Program-made: the position numbers and the translations under genes
In this document: in pieces, positions 1-5,437 of the stretch
How the letters are laid out: the number at the start of each line of letters is the position of its first letter
Numbering within the stretch: the stretch's first letter is position 1
Notes under the pieces: model-generated
Database searches by the model: none
Seen by the model: the letters and a program-made list of their open reading frames with translations, nothing else
Told to the model about the DNA's origin: nothing
Origin: Candidatus Tenebribacter mawsonii
GTDB taxonomy: Bacteria; Cloacimonadota; Cloacimonadia; Cloacimonadales; TCS61
Direction: 5' to 3'
DNA length: 6,657 nt
NCBI GenBank assembly: GCA_030765665.1
Contig: JAVCCD010000011.1
Span: 1-6,657, forward strand

Positions 1-128
1 CAGGTGATAACGTAACAATATCAGCAGAGCTTATTACTCCAATCGCAATGGAGAAAGGACTTCGTTATGCGATTCGTGAAGGTGGAAGAACTATCGGCGC
101 TGGCGTTGTCGGCGATGTTCTTGAGTAA
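1..128 (+). CDS. tuf: Elongation factor Tu, C-terminal end (5' truncated by window)
   Basis: The last 41 full codons of EF-Tu, the GTPase that carries aminoacyl-tRNA to the ribosomal A site. The reading frame begins at base 3 (bases 1-2 finish a split codon) and ends at TAA 126-128. The fragment is the end of beta-barrel domain III. Visible landmarks are GDNV near the left edge, then GLRYAIREGGRTIGAGVV, the very strongly conserved EF-Tu tail, which matches E. coli GLRFAIREGGRTVGAGVV closely. The G domain and domain II lie outside the window. The stop is 14 bases before rpsJ, the usual str-to-S10 junction, so the two genes are probably co-transcribed. The segment looks more GC-rich than most of what follows, as is common for very highly expressed tuf. 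Identity is near certain. Whether the genome has a second tuf copy cannot be seen. Confidence 0.97.
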   Translation, partial: GDNVTISAELITPIAMEKGLRYAIREGGRTIGAGVVGDVLE

Positions 129-132
129 TATC

Positions 133-137
133 GGAGG
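133..137 (+). promoter_or_regulatory. Shine-Dalgarno GGAGG for rpsJ
   Basis: A strong GGAGG sits five bases upstream of the GTG at 143. It supports this GTG as the rpsJ start, because no ATG precedes the conserved S10 core in this frame. It lies in the 14-base tuf-rpsJ gap, so rpsJ has its own ribosome entry site but no room for a regulatory leader. Confidence 0.85.
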
Positions 138-142
138 AAATA

Positions 143-463
143 GTGGGAAAAATAAATAACGAGAATAAGATTAGAATAAGACTTAAAGCGTATGATTATC
201 GCTTATTAGATAAATCTGTAGCAGAGATAATAAAAAACACAAAAAATACCGGCGCTAAGATCGTTGGTCCAATTCCTCTACCTACAGAAAGATCTCTTTA
301 TACGGTCTTAAAATCTCCACACGTTAATAAAAAAGCACAGGAACAATTTGAAATGTTAGTGCACAAACGATTGATCGATATAGTAAATCCTACACCGCAA
401 ACAACAGGAGCATTAAAGAAATTAAATCTTCCTGCTGGTGTACATGTTGAGATCAGGACGTAA
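143..463 (+). CDS. rpsJ: 30S ribosomal protein S10 (NusE), GTG start
   Basis: S10 of the 30S head; in E. coli it is also NusE, which joins NusB in antitermination and NusG in transcription-translation coupling. The protein is 106 aa (E. coli 103). The core KIRIRLKAYDYRLLDKS (residues 9-25) is followed by the long-loop region GPIPLPTE (42-49), then SPHVNKKAQEQFE (58-70), the family signature. It ends in AGVHVEIRT, parallel to E. coli AGVDVQISLG. Translation starts at GTG 143, chosen because GGAGG 133-137 is properly spaced and the core begins only nine residues later. The N-terminus MGKINNENK is a few residues longer than E. coli. The gene follows tuf by 14 bases and precedes rplC by 11, so it opens the S10 block without the long leader known from E. 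coli. Confidence 0.97.
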   Translation: MGKINNENKIRIRLKAYDYRLLDKSVAEIIKNTKNTGAKIVGPIPLPTERSLYTVLKSPHVNKKAQEQFEMLVHKRLIDIVNPTPQTTGALKKLNLPAGVHVEIRT

Positions 464-474
464 AGGAGTTTGAG

Positions 475-1098
475 ATGATAGGATTAATAGGAAAAAAAAT
501 TGGGATGACTCAAATTTTTGACGAGAACGGGAATGTGATTCCTGTAACCGTTATTCAGGCTGGGCCATGTCGTGTTATTCATCGTAAAAACAAAGATAAA
601 CATGGATACGATGCAATACAATTAGGTTTTGAAGAAATTGATGAGAAAAAAGTAAGTAAACCATTGTTGGGACATTTCAAAAAACATAGTAGCCCTGCAT
701 TCAAATATCTTAAAGAATTCCGTCTGAAGTTATATAAAGATATTAATGAAGGTGAAGTTTTTGACGTAAGTATGTTTGAACAAAATGAGTTGGTTAAAAT
801 AACAGGAACTTCAAAAGGTAAGGGATTTCAGGGTGTTATGAAGCGTCACAACTTTCATGGATTTAAGGCTTCACACGGTGTACACGAATCCTATAGAGGA
901 CCTGGTTCGATCGGTCAATGTGCCACTCCTGCCAGAGTATTCAAAGGGAAAAAACTTCCCGGACATCAAGGTGTTGATAAAGTTTCAGTTCTTAATCTAA
1001 AAGTTGTTAAGGTCGATGTTGAAAAAAATCTGGTGATGGTAAAGGGTGCTATCCCCGGACATAGAAATTCAATAGTTCGCCTCAGAAAAGAACTGTAA
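475..1098 (+). CDS. rplC: 50S ribosomal protein L3
   Basis: L3 is an early-assembly 23S rRNA binder whose long internal loop reaches toward the peptidyl transferase centre. The 207 aa product (E. coli 209) starts MIGLIGKKIGMTQIF, the canonical L3 N-terminus. The signature TGTSKGKGFQGVMKRHNF spans residues 110-127, and the central extension GSIGQCATPARVFKGKKLPG spans 144-163. The start ATG 475 is preceded by AGGAG 464-468 with six bases of spacing. Residue 150 is Ala where E. coli has Gln150, the residue methylated by PrmB, so that modification cannot occur at the equivalent site. The gene lies 11 bases after rpsJ and 13 before the rplD ATG. No truncation is seen. Confidence 0.98.
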   Translation: MIGLIGKKIGMTQIFDENGNVIPVTVIQAGPCRVIHRKNKDKHGYDAIQLGFEEIDEKKVSKPLLGHFKKHSSPAFKYLKEFRLKLYKDINEGEVFDVSMFEQNELVKITGTSKGKGFQGVMKRHNFHGFKASHGVHESYRGPGSIGQCATPARVFKGKKLPGHQGVDKVSVLNLKVVKVDVEKNLVMVKGAIPGHRNSIVRLRKEL

Positions 1099-1101
1099 TT
1101 T

Positions 1102-1106
1102 GGGAG
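1102..1106 (+). promoter_or_regulatory. Shine-Dalgarno GGGAG for rplD (decides the ATG 1112 start)
   Basis: GGGAG lies five bases before ATG 1112. A more upstream in-frame TTG at 1100-1102 overlaps this motif and would place the ribosome binding site inside the coding region, so the ATG is preferred. Confidence 0.8.
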
Positions 1107-1111
1107 AAATA

Positions 1112-1747
1112 ATGTTAAAGATAAATAAATATTCAATGAAAGGTGAAGAAACAGGAACAATGACTCTTCCTAAAACCCTTTTTGCCGTAGAATCAAAAAA
1201 TCCTAAAGCTTTAATTTATGAAGTTATTAAGACATATCTCGGTAATCAAAGAAAGGGAAATTCTTCTACACAAACCCGTGCGGAAGCTAACGGTAGTGGA
1301 AGAAAATTATATAAGCAGAAAGGAACCGGTAATGCAAGACCAGGTAATTTAAGAACTCCACTTCGTGTTGGTGGTGGTGTTGCATTTGGTCCTAAGCCTA
1401 AAGATTGGTATAAAAAAATTCCAAAGAAAAAGAAAAGATTAGCACTAAAACTTGCACTTACTACAAGAGCTAATGAAAAACAAGTGATCTTACTAGATTC
1501 ACTAGACTTTGATAAGCCAAACACAAAAGCTGCTAAAGAATTACTTGCGAAGATCACACCTGAAAGAAGCAAAAAACTTATCCTTATTGATGGAAGCGAT
1601 ATCAATGTGATAAAATCTTTTTCTAATATTCCTTATGTGAAATTAGATAGAGCAGATAGTGTCTATCCTTATGAAGTACTTCATTGCAACTGTCTGATTA
1701 TTACAGAAGCTGCACTTAACAAAATGAAGGAGGTATTTGCAAAATGA
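1112..1747 (+). CDS. rplD: 50S ribosomal protein L4
   Basis: L4 has a globular domain on the 50S surface and an extended basic loop lining the peptide exit tunnel. In E. coli it also represses its own S10 operon through a leader hairpin. The 211 aa product (E. coli 201) has the loop at about residues 48-108: TRAEANGSGRKLYKQKGTG, NARPGNLRTPLRVGGGVAFG and a lysine-rich KKIPKKKKRLALKLAL. Lys70 in KQKGTG aligns with E. coli Lys63, a macrolide-resistance position, and is unchanged. ATG 1112 was chosen over TTG 1100 because GGGAG 1102-1106 is correctly placed only for the ATG. The stop TGA overlaps the rplW ATG as ATGA, implying translational coupling. The E. coli leader target for L4 is absent upstream of rpsJ, so autoregulation, if any, must differ. 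Confidence 0.96.
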   Translation: MLKINKYSMKGEETGTMTLPKTLFAVESKNPKALIYEVIKTYLGNQRKGNSSTQTRAEANGSGRKLYKQKGTGNARPGNLRTPLRVGGGVAFGPKPKDWYKKIPKKKKRLALKLALTTRANEKQVILLDSLDFDKPNTKAAKELLAKITPERSKKLILIDGSDINVIKSFSNIPYVKLDRADSVYPYEVLHCNCLIITEAALNKMKEVFAK

Positions 1748-2031
1748 AACAAGCAAGAGAAATAGTTATTGCACCAATGATAACTGAGAAAACTTCTTCA
1801 GTTCAAAATGCTACTAACAGCTACACTTTTAGAGTTAGTGTTAATGCCAACAAGATAGAAATTGCAAAAGCAATTGAAAGTATTTTTAATGTGGACGTAA
1901 TTAGAGTAAATACAATTTGTCAGCGTGGTAAAGTTAAACGTATGGGAAGATATTCCGGAAAACGTGCTGATTGGAAAAAGGCTATAGTCAAACTTAAAGA
2001 AGGCGACACAATTGCCGAGTTTGAGGCTTAG
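1744..2031 (+). CDS. rplW: 50S ribosomal protein L23
   Basis: L23 sits at the peptide tunnel exit and is the docking point for trigger factor and SRP. The product is 95 aa (E. coli 100). The N-terminal IAPMITEKTSS (residues 9-19) matches E. coli LRAPHVSEKAS; Glu15 aligns with E. coli Glu18, the trigger-factor contact. The hallmark GKVKRMGRYSGKRADWKKAIVKL follows, positioned as in E. coli GKVKRHG and RSDWKKAYVTL, and the C-terminal LKEGDTI is typical. The start ATG 1744 overlaps the rplD stop by four bases. Its Shine-Dalgarno AAGGAGG (1727-1733) lies inside the rplD coding sequence with a ten-base gap, so translation is probably coupled. The rplB ATG follows 11 bases after the TAG stop. Confidence 0.97.
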   Translation: MKQAREIVIAPMITEKTSSVQNATNSYTFRVSVNANKIEIAKAIESIFNVDVIRVNTICQRGKVKRMGRYSGKRADWKKAIVKLKEGDTIAEFEA

Positions 2032-2042
2032 GGAGAATTAGA

Positions 2043-2873
2043 ATGGGAATTAAAAAATATAGACCAATTACCCCAACGATGAGATTCAAGACCGGTTTTA
2101 CTTTTGAAGAAATTACAAAAACAAAACCGGAAAAATCTTTGATCAAACCTCTTCCTCAAAAAGCTGGAAGAAACCATCATGGTAGAATTACATGTCGTCA
2201 TCGTGGCGGTGGTCATAAAAAACATTATAGAATTATTGATTTTAAAAGAAACAAACATGAAATTCCTGCAAACGTTGCAGCAATCGAATACGATCCTAAT
2301 AGAAGCGCTAGAATCGCTTTACTCTTTTATGTTGATGGAGAGAAGAGATACATTCTTGCACCATTAGGTATGAAAGTTGGAGATCAGGTAATTTCAGGAC
2401 CAAAAGCTCCGATTACAGTGGGGAACGCTCTCCCACTTGATAGAATTCCACTTGGAACTACTGTTCATAATGTTGAATTCAAGCAGGGCAAAGGTGGTCA
2501 AATAGCAAGAAGTGCAGGTTCTTATGCACAAGTTGTGGCTAAAGAAGGTGGATATGTTCATGTGAAGATGCCATCAAATGACATTCATCTTATCAGAAAT
2601 GAATGTTATGCTACTATCGGGCAAGTTGGAAACACAGAACATGATTCAATTGTTATAGGTAAAGCTGGACGTAATCGTTGGAAAGGTATTCGCCCAACTG
2701 TACGTGGTGTTGCTATGAATCCAGTTGACCATCCAATGGGTGGTGGTGAAGCGAAAACATCTGGTGGCGGACATCCAGTGTCTCCATGGGGTGTATTGGC
2801 TAAAGGTGGTCTTACACGTAAGAAACGTAAGTACTCTGATAAGTATATAATTAAGTCTAAAAAGAAACGATAG
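2043..2873 (+). CDS. rplB: 50S ribosomal protein L2
   Basis: L2 binds 23S rRNA, helps join the subunits and lies near the peptidyl transferase centre. The product is 276 aa (E. coli 273). The N-terminal region has RPITPTMR and the basic run CRHRGGGHKKHYRIIDFKRN (51-70). The OB-like core includes IEYDPNRSARIALLFYVDGE (81-100), and the SH3-like domain has GKAGRNRWKGIRPTVRGVAM (207-225). The active-centre loop reads NPVDHPMGGGE. His230 matches the functionally important His229 of E. coli (mature numbering), but the second His of the usual HPHGGG is Met232, as I recall for Bacteroidota. The lysine/arginine-rich tail is intact. The start has GGGAG 2031-2035 seven bases upstream, beginning on the last base of the rplW stop. 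Identity is certain and the substitution is useful for placing the organism. Confidence 0.98.
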   Translation: MGIKKYRPITPTMRFKTGFTFEEITKTKPEKSLIKPLPQKAGRNHHGRITCRHRGGGHKKHYRIIDFKRNKHEIPANVAAIEYDPNRSARIALLFYVDGEKRYILAPLGMKVGDQVISGPKAPITVGNALPLDRIPLGTTVHNVEFKQGKGGQIARSAGSYAQVVAKEGGYVHVKMPSNDIHLIRNECYATIGQVGNTEHDSIVIGKAGRNRWKGIRPTVRGVAMNPVDHPMGGGEAKTSGGGHPVSPWGVLAKGGLTRKKRKYSDKYIIKSKKKR

Positions 2874-2884
2874 AAGGAAGAAAT

Positions 2885-3154
2885 ATGTCTCGATCGATTA
2901 AAAAAGGACCCTTTGTAGATACGCATCTCGAGAAAAAAATAGATGTATTGAATGAAGCAGGTAAAAAGGAAGTTATTAAAACATGGTCTAGAAGATCAAC
3001 CGTTTTACCAAAATTTGTTGAACATACATTTGCTGTCCATAATGGTCGTAAATTTATACCCGTGTATATTACAGAAAATATGGTTGGACACAAATTAGGG
3101 GAGTTTGCTCCCACACGTATATATCGTGGTCATAAAACAAGAAGTAAAGATTAA
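2885..3154 (+). CDS. rpsS: 30S ribosomal protein S19
   Basis: S19 sits in the 30S head, contacts S13 and the intersubunit bridge region, and lies near the A-site tRNA. The 89 aa product (E. coli 92) starts MSRSIKKGPFVD, the standard N-terminus. It carries KTWSRRSTVLP (32-42) and the family signature VHNGRKFIPVYITENMVGHK (51-70) followed by LGEFAPTR. The C-terminal basic tail GHKTRSKD is present but short. ATG 2885 is preceded by AGGA 2875-2878 with six bases of spacing, in the 11-base gap after rplB. It is followed by 21 bases to the preferred rplV start. No anomalies are visible. Confidence 0.98.
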   Translation: MSRSIKKGPFVDTHLEKKIDVLNEAGKKEVIKTWSRRSTVLPKFVEHTFAVHNGRKFIPVYITENMVGHKLGEFAPTRIYRGHKTRSKD

Positions 3155-3161
3155 AGAAAAA

Positions 3162-3166
3162 GGGAG
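3162..3166 (+). promoter_or_regulatory. Shine-Dalgarno GGGAG for rplV (decides the ATG 3176 start)
   Basis: GGGAG directly abuts an in-frame ATG at 3167, leaving no spacer, while the next in-frame ATG at 3176 has a nine-base spacer. The spacing and the family N-terminus (E. coli starts MET) favour 3176. Confidence 0.75.
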
Positions 3167-3175
3167 ATGATAGTA

Positions 3176-3541
3176 ATGGAAGCAACAGCCAGAGTCAGGA
3201 ACTTAAGAGGTTCGGCCAGAAAGGCGAGATTGATCCTTGATCTTATCCGCGGCAAGTCTGTGCCCGAAGCTCAAAAAATACTGCTATTCTCGAAGAAAAG
3301 TGTTGCGGCTGATGTTGGTAAACTTCTTAATTCTGCGATTGCAAATGCAACAATGAAAGAAGGTAAGGTTGACATTGATAACATGTTAGTTAGCGAAGTT
3401 TTTGCTGATGATGGTCCGATAATGAAAAGATTCCGACCACGTGCTCAAGGTAGAGCAACTGTTATCAGAAGAAGAACTTGTCACATCACACTGCACATTT
3501 TGGATAAAGAAGAGGAGGCTACCCTTGGGACAAAAAGTTAA
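3176..3541 (+). CDS. rplV: 50S ribosomal protein L22
   Basis: L22 binds all 23S rRNA domains, and its beta-hairpin lines the exit tunnel beside L4. The product is 121 aa (E. coli 110). The N-terminal helix region reads SARKARLILDLIRGKSVPEA (13-32), then LLNSAIANATMKEG (50-63). The hairpin and signature follow as DDGPIMKRFRPRAQGRA (78-94) and RRRTCHITL (98-106). The MKR site, whose deletion gives macrolide resistance in E. coli, is intact. The start at ATG 3176 (MEATARVRN) parallels E. coli METIAKHRH; an ATG at 3167 would add three residues but touches the Shine-Dalgarno. The last 11 residues, KEEEATLGTKS, extend past the E. coli end; their codons are the rpsC ribosome binding site and start. 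The first ~90 bases look GC-richer than neighbouring genes. Confidence 0.96.
   Translation: MEATARVRNLRGSARKARLILDLIRGKSVPEAQKILLFSKKSVAADVGKLLNSAIANATMKEGKVDIDNMLVSEVFADDGPIMKRFRPRAQGRATVIRRRTCHITLHILDKEEEATLGTKS
3513..3518 (+). promoter_or_regulatory. Shine-Dalgarno AGGAGG for rpsC, inside rplV
   Basis: AGGAGG is six bases upstream of TTG 3525 and lies within the last codons of rplV, where it encodes part of the Glu run of the L22 tail. It supports the TTG as the rpsC start, since no ATG lies near the S3 N-terminus. Confidence 0.9.
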
Positions 3542-4172
3542 TCCAATAAGTTACAGAATTGGTGTTAATAAAAATTTCGATTCTGTATGGTTTGCATCAG
3601 GTGAGGATTATATTAATAAATTTCATGAAGATCTTAAGATTAAGAAATACATTAATAACAGACTCAAGGATGCAATGATATCTAAGATCATTATTCAAAG
3701 AAAAACAAAATCAGTTACAATCGATATTCATACAGCCAGACCAGGACAGGTAATTGGCCGTAAGGGTTCCGAAATTGAAAAATTACGTAACGAATTAACA
3801 GTTCTTGTTAATAAGAACAAGAAGAATGAATTAAACGTGTTTGTAAATGTTCAGGAGATCAAGGATTCGTGGACAGATGCCAAACTTGTTGGAAAAGAGA
3901 TTGGATCTCAACTTCAAAGAAGGATATCTTTCCGTAGAGCCATGAAATTTGCAATTCGCAATGCAATGAGAAGTGGAGTACAAGGTATTAAGGTTCAATG
4001 TTCAGGCCGTTTAGGCGGAGCTGAGATGGCACGTACTGAAAGATATCATGAAGGTAGAACACCTCTTCACACTTTAAGAGCCGATATCGATTATGCTCTT
4101 ACCGAAGTTAACACAACTTACGGTATTATTGGCATAAAGATCTGGATCTATAAAGGTGATATTCTTAATTAA
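3525..4172 (+). CDS. rpsC: 30S ribosomal protein S3, TTG start
   Basis: S3 forms part of the mRNA entry channel in the 30S head and contributes to ribosomal mRNA helicase activity. From TTG 3525 the product is 215 aa, starting MGQKVNPISYRIGV as in E. coli MGQKVHPNGIRLGI. The KH domain carries its GxxG loop as VIGRKGSEIEKL (77-88). The helicase basics FRRAMK are at 136-141, matching E. coli R131, R132 and K135. The C-terminal domain has SGRLGGAEMARTERYHEGR, then PLHTLRADIDYALTE. It ends just after IYKGDIL, without the basic tail of E. coli S3 (233 aa). An in-frame ATG at 3441 would add 28 residues with no S3 resemblance, so TTG is preferred; AGGAGG 3513-3518 supports it. The 17-base overlap with rplV suggests coupled translation. 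Confidence 0.96.
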   Translation: MGQKVNPISYRIGVNKNFDSVWFASGEDYINKFHEDLKIKKYINNRLKDAMISKIIIQRKTKSVTIDIHTARPGQVIGRKGSEIEKLRNELTVLVNKNKKNELNVFVNVQEIKDSWTDAKLVGKEIGSQLQRRISFRRAMKFAIRNAMRSGVQGIKVQCSGRLGGAEMARTERYHEGRTPLHTLRADIDYALTEVNTTYGIIGIKIWIYKGDILN

Positions 4173-4189
4173 TTTCAGGAGATTGATAA

Positions 4190-4606
4190 ATGTTAGCACC
4201 AAAAAAAGTTAAATATAGAAAAATGCAGACAGGGCGAACCAAAGGTTTAGCTTATCGTGGCAGTACACTTAATTTTGGAGATTTCGGATTATATTCTACT
4301 GCACCGGGCTGGCTATCAAGTCGTCAAATTGAAGCTGCACGTATAACAATCTCACGTAAAATGAAGAGAACCGGTAAACTTTGGATCCGTGTATTTCCGG
4401 ATAAACCAATTACTGCAAAACCTGCTGAAACTCGTATGGGTAAAGGTAAGGGAGCACCGGAATATTGGGTTGCTGTTGTTAAGCCTGGTAGAATCATCTT
4501 TGAATTTGAAGGTGTAGATTTGGAAACGGCAAAAGAGATCAATCGTCTCGTAGGATACAAACTTCCTGTGAAAATAAAATTAGCGATTAGAGAGGGAGTT
4601 GAATAA
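4190..4606 (+). CDS. rplP: 50S ribosomal protein L16
   Basis: L16 binds near the A-site tRNA elbow and organises the central protuberance side of 50S; it is a late-assembly protein. The 138 aa product (E. coli 136) starts MLAPKKVKYRKMQTGR, the expected N-terminus. It then shows FGDFGL, SRQIEAARITISRKMKR (44-60), WIRVFPDKPITAKPAE (65-80) and RMGKGKGAPEYWVAVVKPGR (82-101). Arg82 aligns with E. coli Arg81, the residue hydroxylated by RoxA/YcfD; whether it is modified here cannot be judged. WVAVVKPGRI resembles Bacteroidota L16. AGGAG 4177-4181 precedes ATG 4190 by eight bases. The stop and the rpmC ATG share one base (TAATG), so reinitiation is likely. Confidence 0.98.
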   Translation: MLAPKKVKYRKMQTGRTKGLAYRGSTLNFGDFGLYSTAPGWLSSRQIEAARITISRKMKRTGKLWIRVFPDKPITAKPAETRMGKGKGAPEYWVAVVKPGRIIFEFEGVDLETAKEINRLVGYKLPVKIKLAIREGVE

Positions 4607-4800
4607 TGAAAATTTCAAATTTACGTGAAATGACTGTTGAAGAGCTTACACAAAAACTTCATGAAAGTAAGGAAGAGTTGTTTAATTTAAAATTTCAACA
4701 ATCTATGAATCGTTTGGAAAATGCAAATAAATTAAAAGATGTTAAGAAAGATATTGCTCGCATGAAAACTCTTTTAACAGAAAGGGAATTGAGAGGTTAA
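4606..4800 (+). CDS. rpmC: 50S ribosomal protein L29
   Basis: L29 is a small helical protein at the tunnel exit next to L23, part of the docking surface for nascent-chain factors. The product is 64 aa (E. coli 63) and looks like two helices joined by a turn. The first helix contains LREMTVEELTQKL and KEELFNLKFQQ (22-32). The second contains NKLKDVKKDIARMKTLLTER (41-60), the family signature. The ATG overlaps the rplP TAA by one base; GGGAG 4594-4598, inside rplP, is seven bases upstream. Only one base separates its stop from the rpsQ ATG. No anomalies are visible. Confidence 0.97.
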   Translation: MKISNLREMTVEELTQKLHESKEELFNLKFQQSMNRLENANKLKDVKKDIARMKTLLTERELRG

Positions 4801-4801
4801 C

Positions 4802-5050
4802 ATGGCTAGAAAATTAACCAAAACAGGCATTGTCGTTAGCGACAAAATGGATAAAACAATCGTTGTGAATGTTGAACGTCAGTTCAAACATCCACTGTAT
4901 AAGAAAATTGTTAGAAGACACAAAAAATTTAAAGCTCATGATGAAAAAAATGAATGTGGAATCGGTGATGTTGTTCTTATAGAAGAAAGCAATCCGATTA
5001 GCCGTCATAAAAGATGGTCATTGAGCAAAATAATTACGAAAAGAAAATAA
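4802..5050 (+). CDS. rpsQ: 30S ribosomal protein S17
   Basis: S17 is a primary 16S rRNA binder of the 30S body with an OB fold, needed early in assembly. The product is 82 aa (E. coli 84). It begins MARKLTKTGIVVSDKMDKTI, followed by VNVERQFKHPLYKKIVRRHK (22-41) and KAHDE. The C-terminal signature reads GDVVLIEESNPIS (55-67), where the family normally has E(C/S/T)RP(L/I)S; the Arg is Asn64 here. The rest, including RHKRWSLSKII, is normal. The start ATG 4802 follows rpmC by one base, with AGAGG 4792-4796 inside the rpmC end as Shine-Dalgarno. It is the last gene of the classical S10 block, yet rplN starts only 10 bases later. Confidence 0.97.
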   Translation: MARKLTKTGIVVSDKMDKTIVVNVERQFKHPLYKKIVRRHKKFKAHDEKNECGIGDVVLIEESNPISRHKRWSLSKIITKRK

Positions 5051-5060
5051 GGAGTCTGAA

Positions 5061-5429
5061 ATGATTCAAGCTCAGACAAAATTAATTATAGCAGATAACT
5101 CCGGGGCAAAGAAAGCTCAATGTATCAAAGTTCTTGGTGGATCTAAAAGAAGATATGCCAGTCTCGGTGATGTTATTGTTGTTGCTATTAAATCAGCAAC
5201 ACCAAATGGTAAGATCAAGAAAGGTGCTGTAGAAAAAGCTGTTATTGTGCGTACACACAAAGAAGTTAGCAGACCTGATGGAACATATATTCGTTTCCAG
5301 GATAATGCGGCTGTTATCATTGATGAGAGATTAGAGCCTGTTGCTACTCGTATCTTTGGTCCCGTGGCACGTGAGTTGAGAGAACATGGCTTTATGAAAA
5401 TTGTCTCTCTGGCACCTGAAGTCCTTTAG
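5061..5429 (+). CDS. rplN: 50S ribosomal protein L14
   Basis: L14 lies on the 50S interface, forms bridges to 16S rRNA with L19, and is the binding site of the silencing factor RsfS in many bacteria. The product is 122 aa (E. coli 123). It opens MIQAQTKLIIADNSGAKKAQ, the standard beta-barrel start. It shows KKGAVEKAVIVRTHKE (53-68) and RPDGTYIRFQDNAAVI (71-86), the family signature, then TRIFGPVARELRE and the invariant end FMKIVSLAPEVL. The Gly that usually precedes TRIFGPV is Ala96, a minor change. AAGGAG 5049-5054, sharing two bases with the rpsQ stop, sits six bases before ATG 5061. It opens the classical spc block, but no promoter space precedes it. Confidence 0.98.
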   Translation: MIQAQTKLIIADNSGAKKAQCIKVLGGSKRRYASLGDVIVVAIKSATPNGKIKKGAVEKAVIVRTHKEVSRPDGTYIRFQDNAAVIIDERLEPVATRIFGPVARELREHGFMKIVSLAPEVL

Positions 5430-5432
5430 AGG
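5428..5432 (+). promoter_or_regulatory. Shine-Dalgarno AGAGG for rplX (supports the ATG 5438 start)
   Basis: AGAGG overlaps the rplN TAG stop and sits five bases before ATG 5438. A second candidate start, ATG 5477, has only a weak AAGGT (5463-5467) nine bases upstream, so the longer form is preferred. Confidence 0.6.
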
Positions 5433-5437
5433 TAACT

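Noticed and set aside
129..142. An E. coli-like S10 leader or promoter between tuf and rpsJ
   Set aside because: Only 14 bases are present, and they are mostly Shine-Dalgarno.
1099..1111. TTG 1100 as the rplD start
   Set aside because: It would place GGGAG inside the coding sequence. ATG 1112 has that motif at normal spacing.
1246..1605. A 119-codon open frame on the minus strand opposite rplD
   Set aside because: It is antisense to a clearly recognised gene, has low-complexity Leu/Ser/Phe-rich translation, no good ribosome binding site and no recognisable family.
2179..2367. A 62-codon plus-strand frame inside rplB
   Set aside because: It lies wholly within L2 in another frame. The L2 frame is conserved throughout, and no Shine-Dalgarno precedes this frame.
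2606..2926. A 106-codon minus-strand open frame opposite the end of rplB and start of rpsS
   Set aside because: It spans two real genes, its composition mirrors their codons, and nothing in it resembles a known protein.
3441..3524. Upstream in-frame ATG that would lengthen S3 by 28 residues
   Set aside because: The extra residues are an out-of-frame reading of L22 with no S3 similarity, while TTG 3525 has AGGAGG at ideal spacing and begins the conserved GQKVNP.
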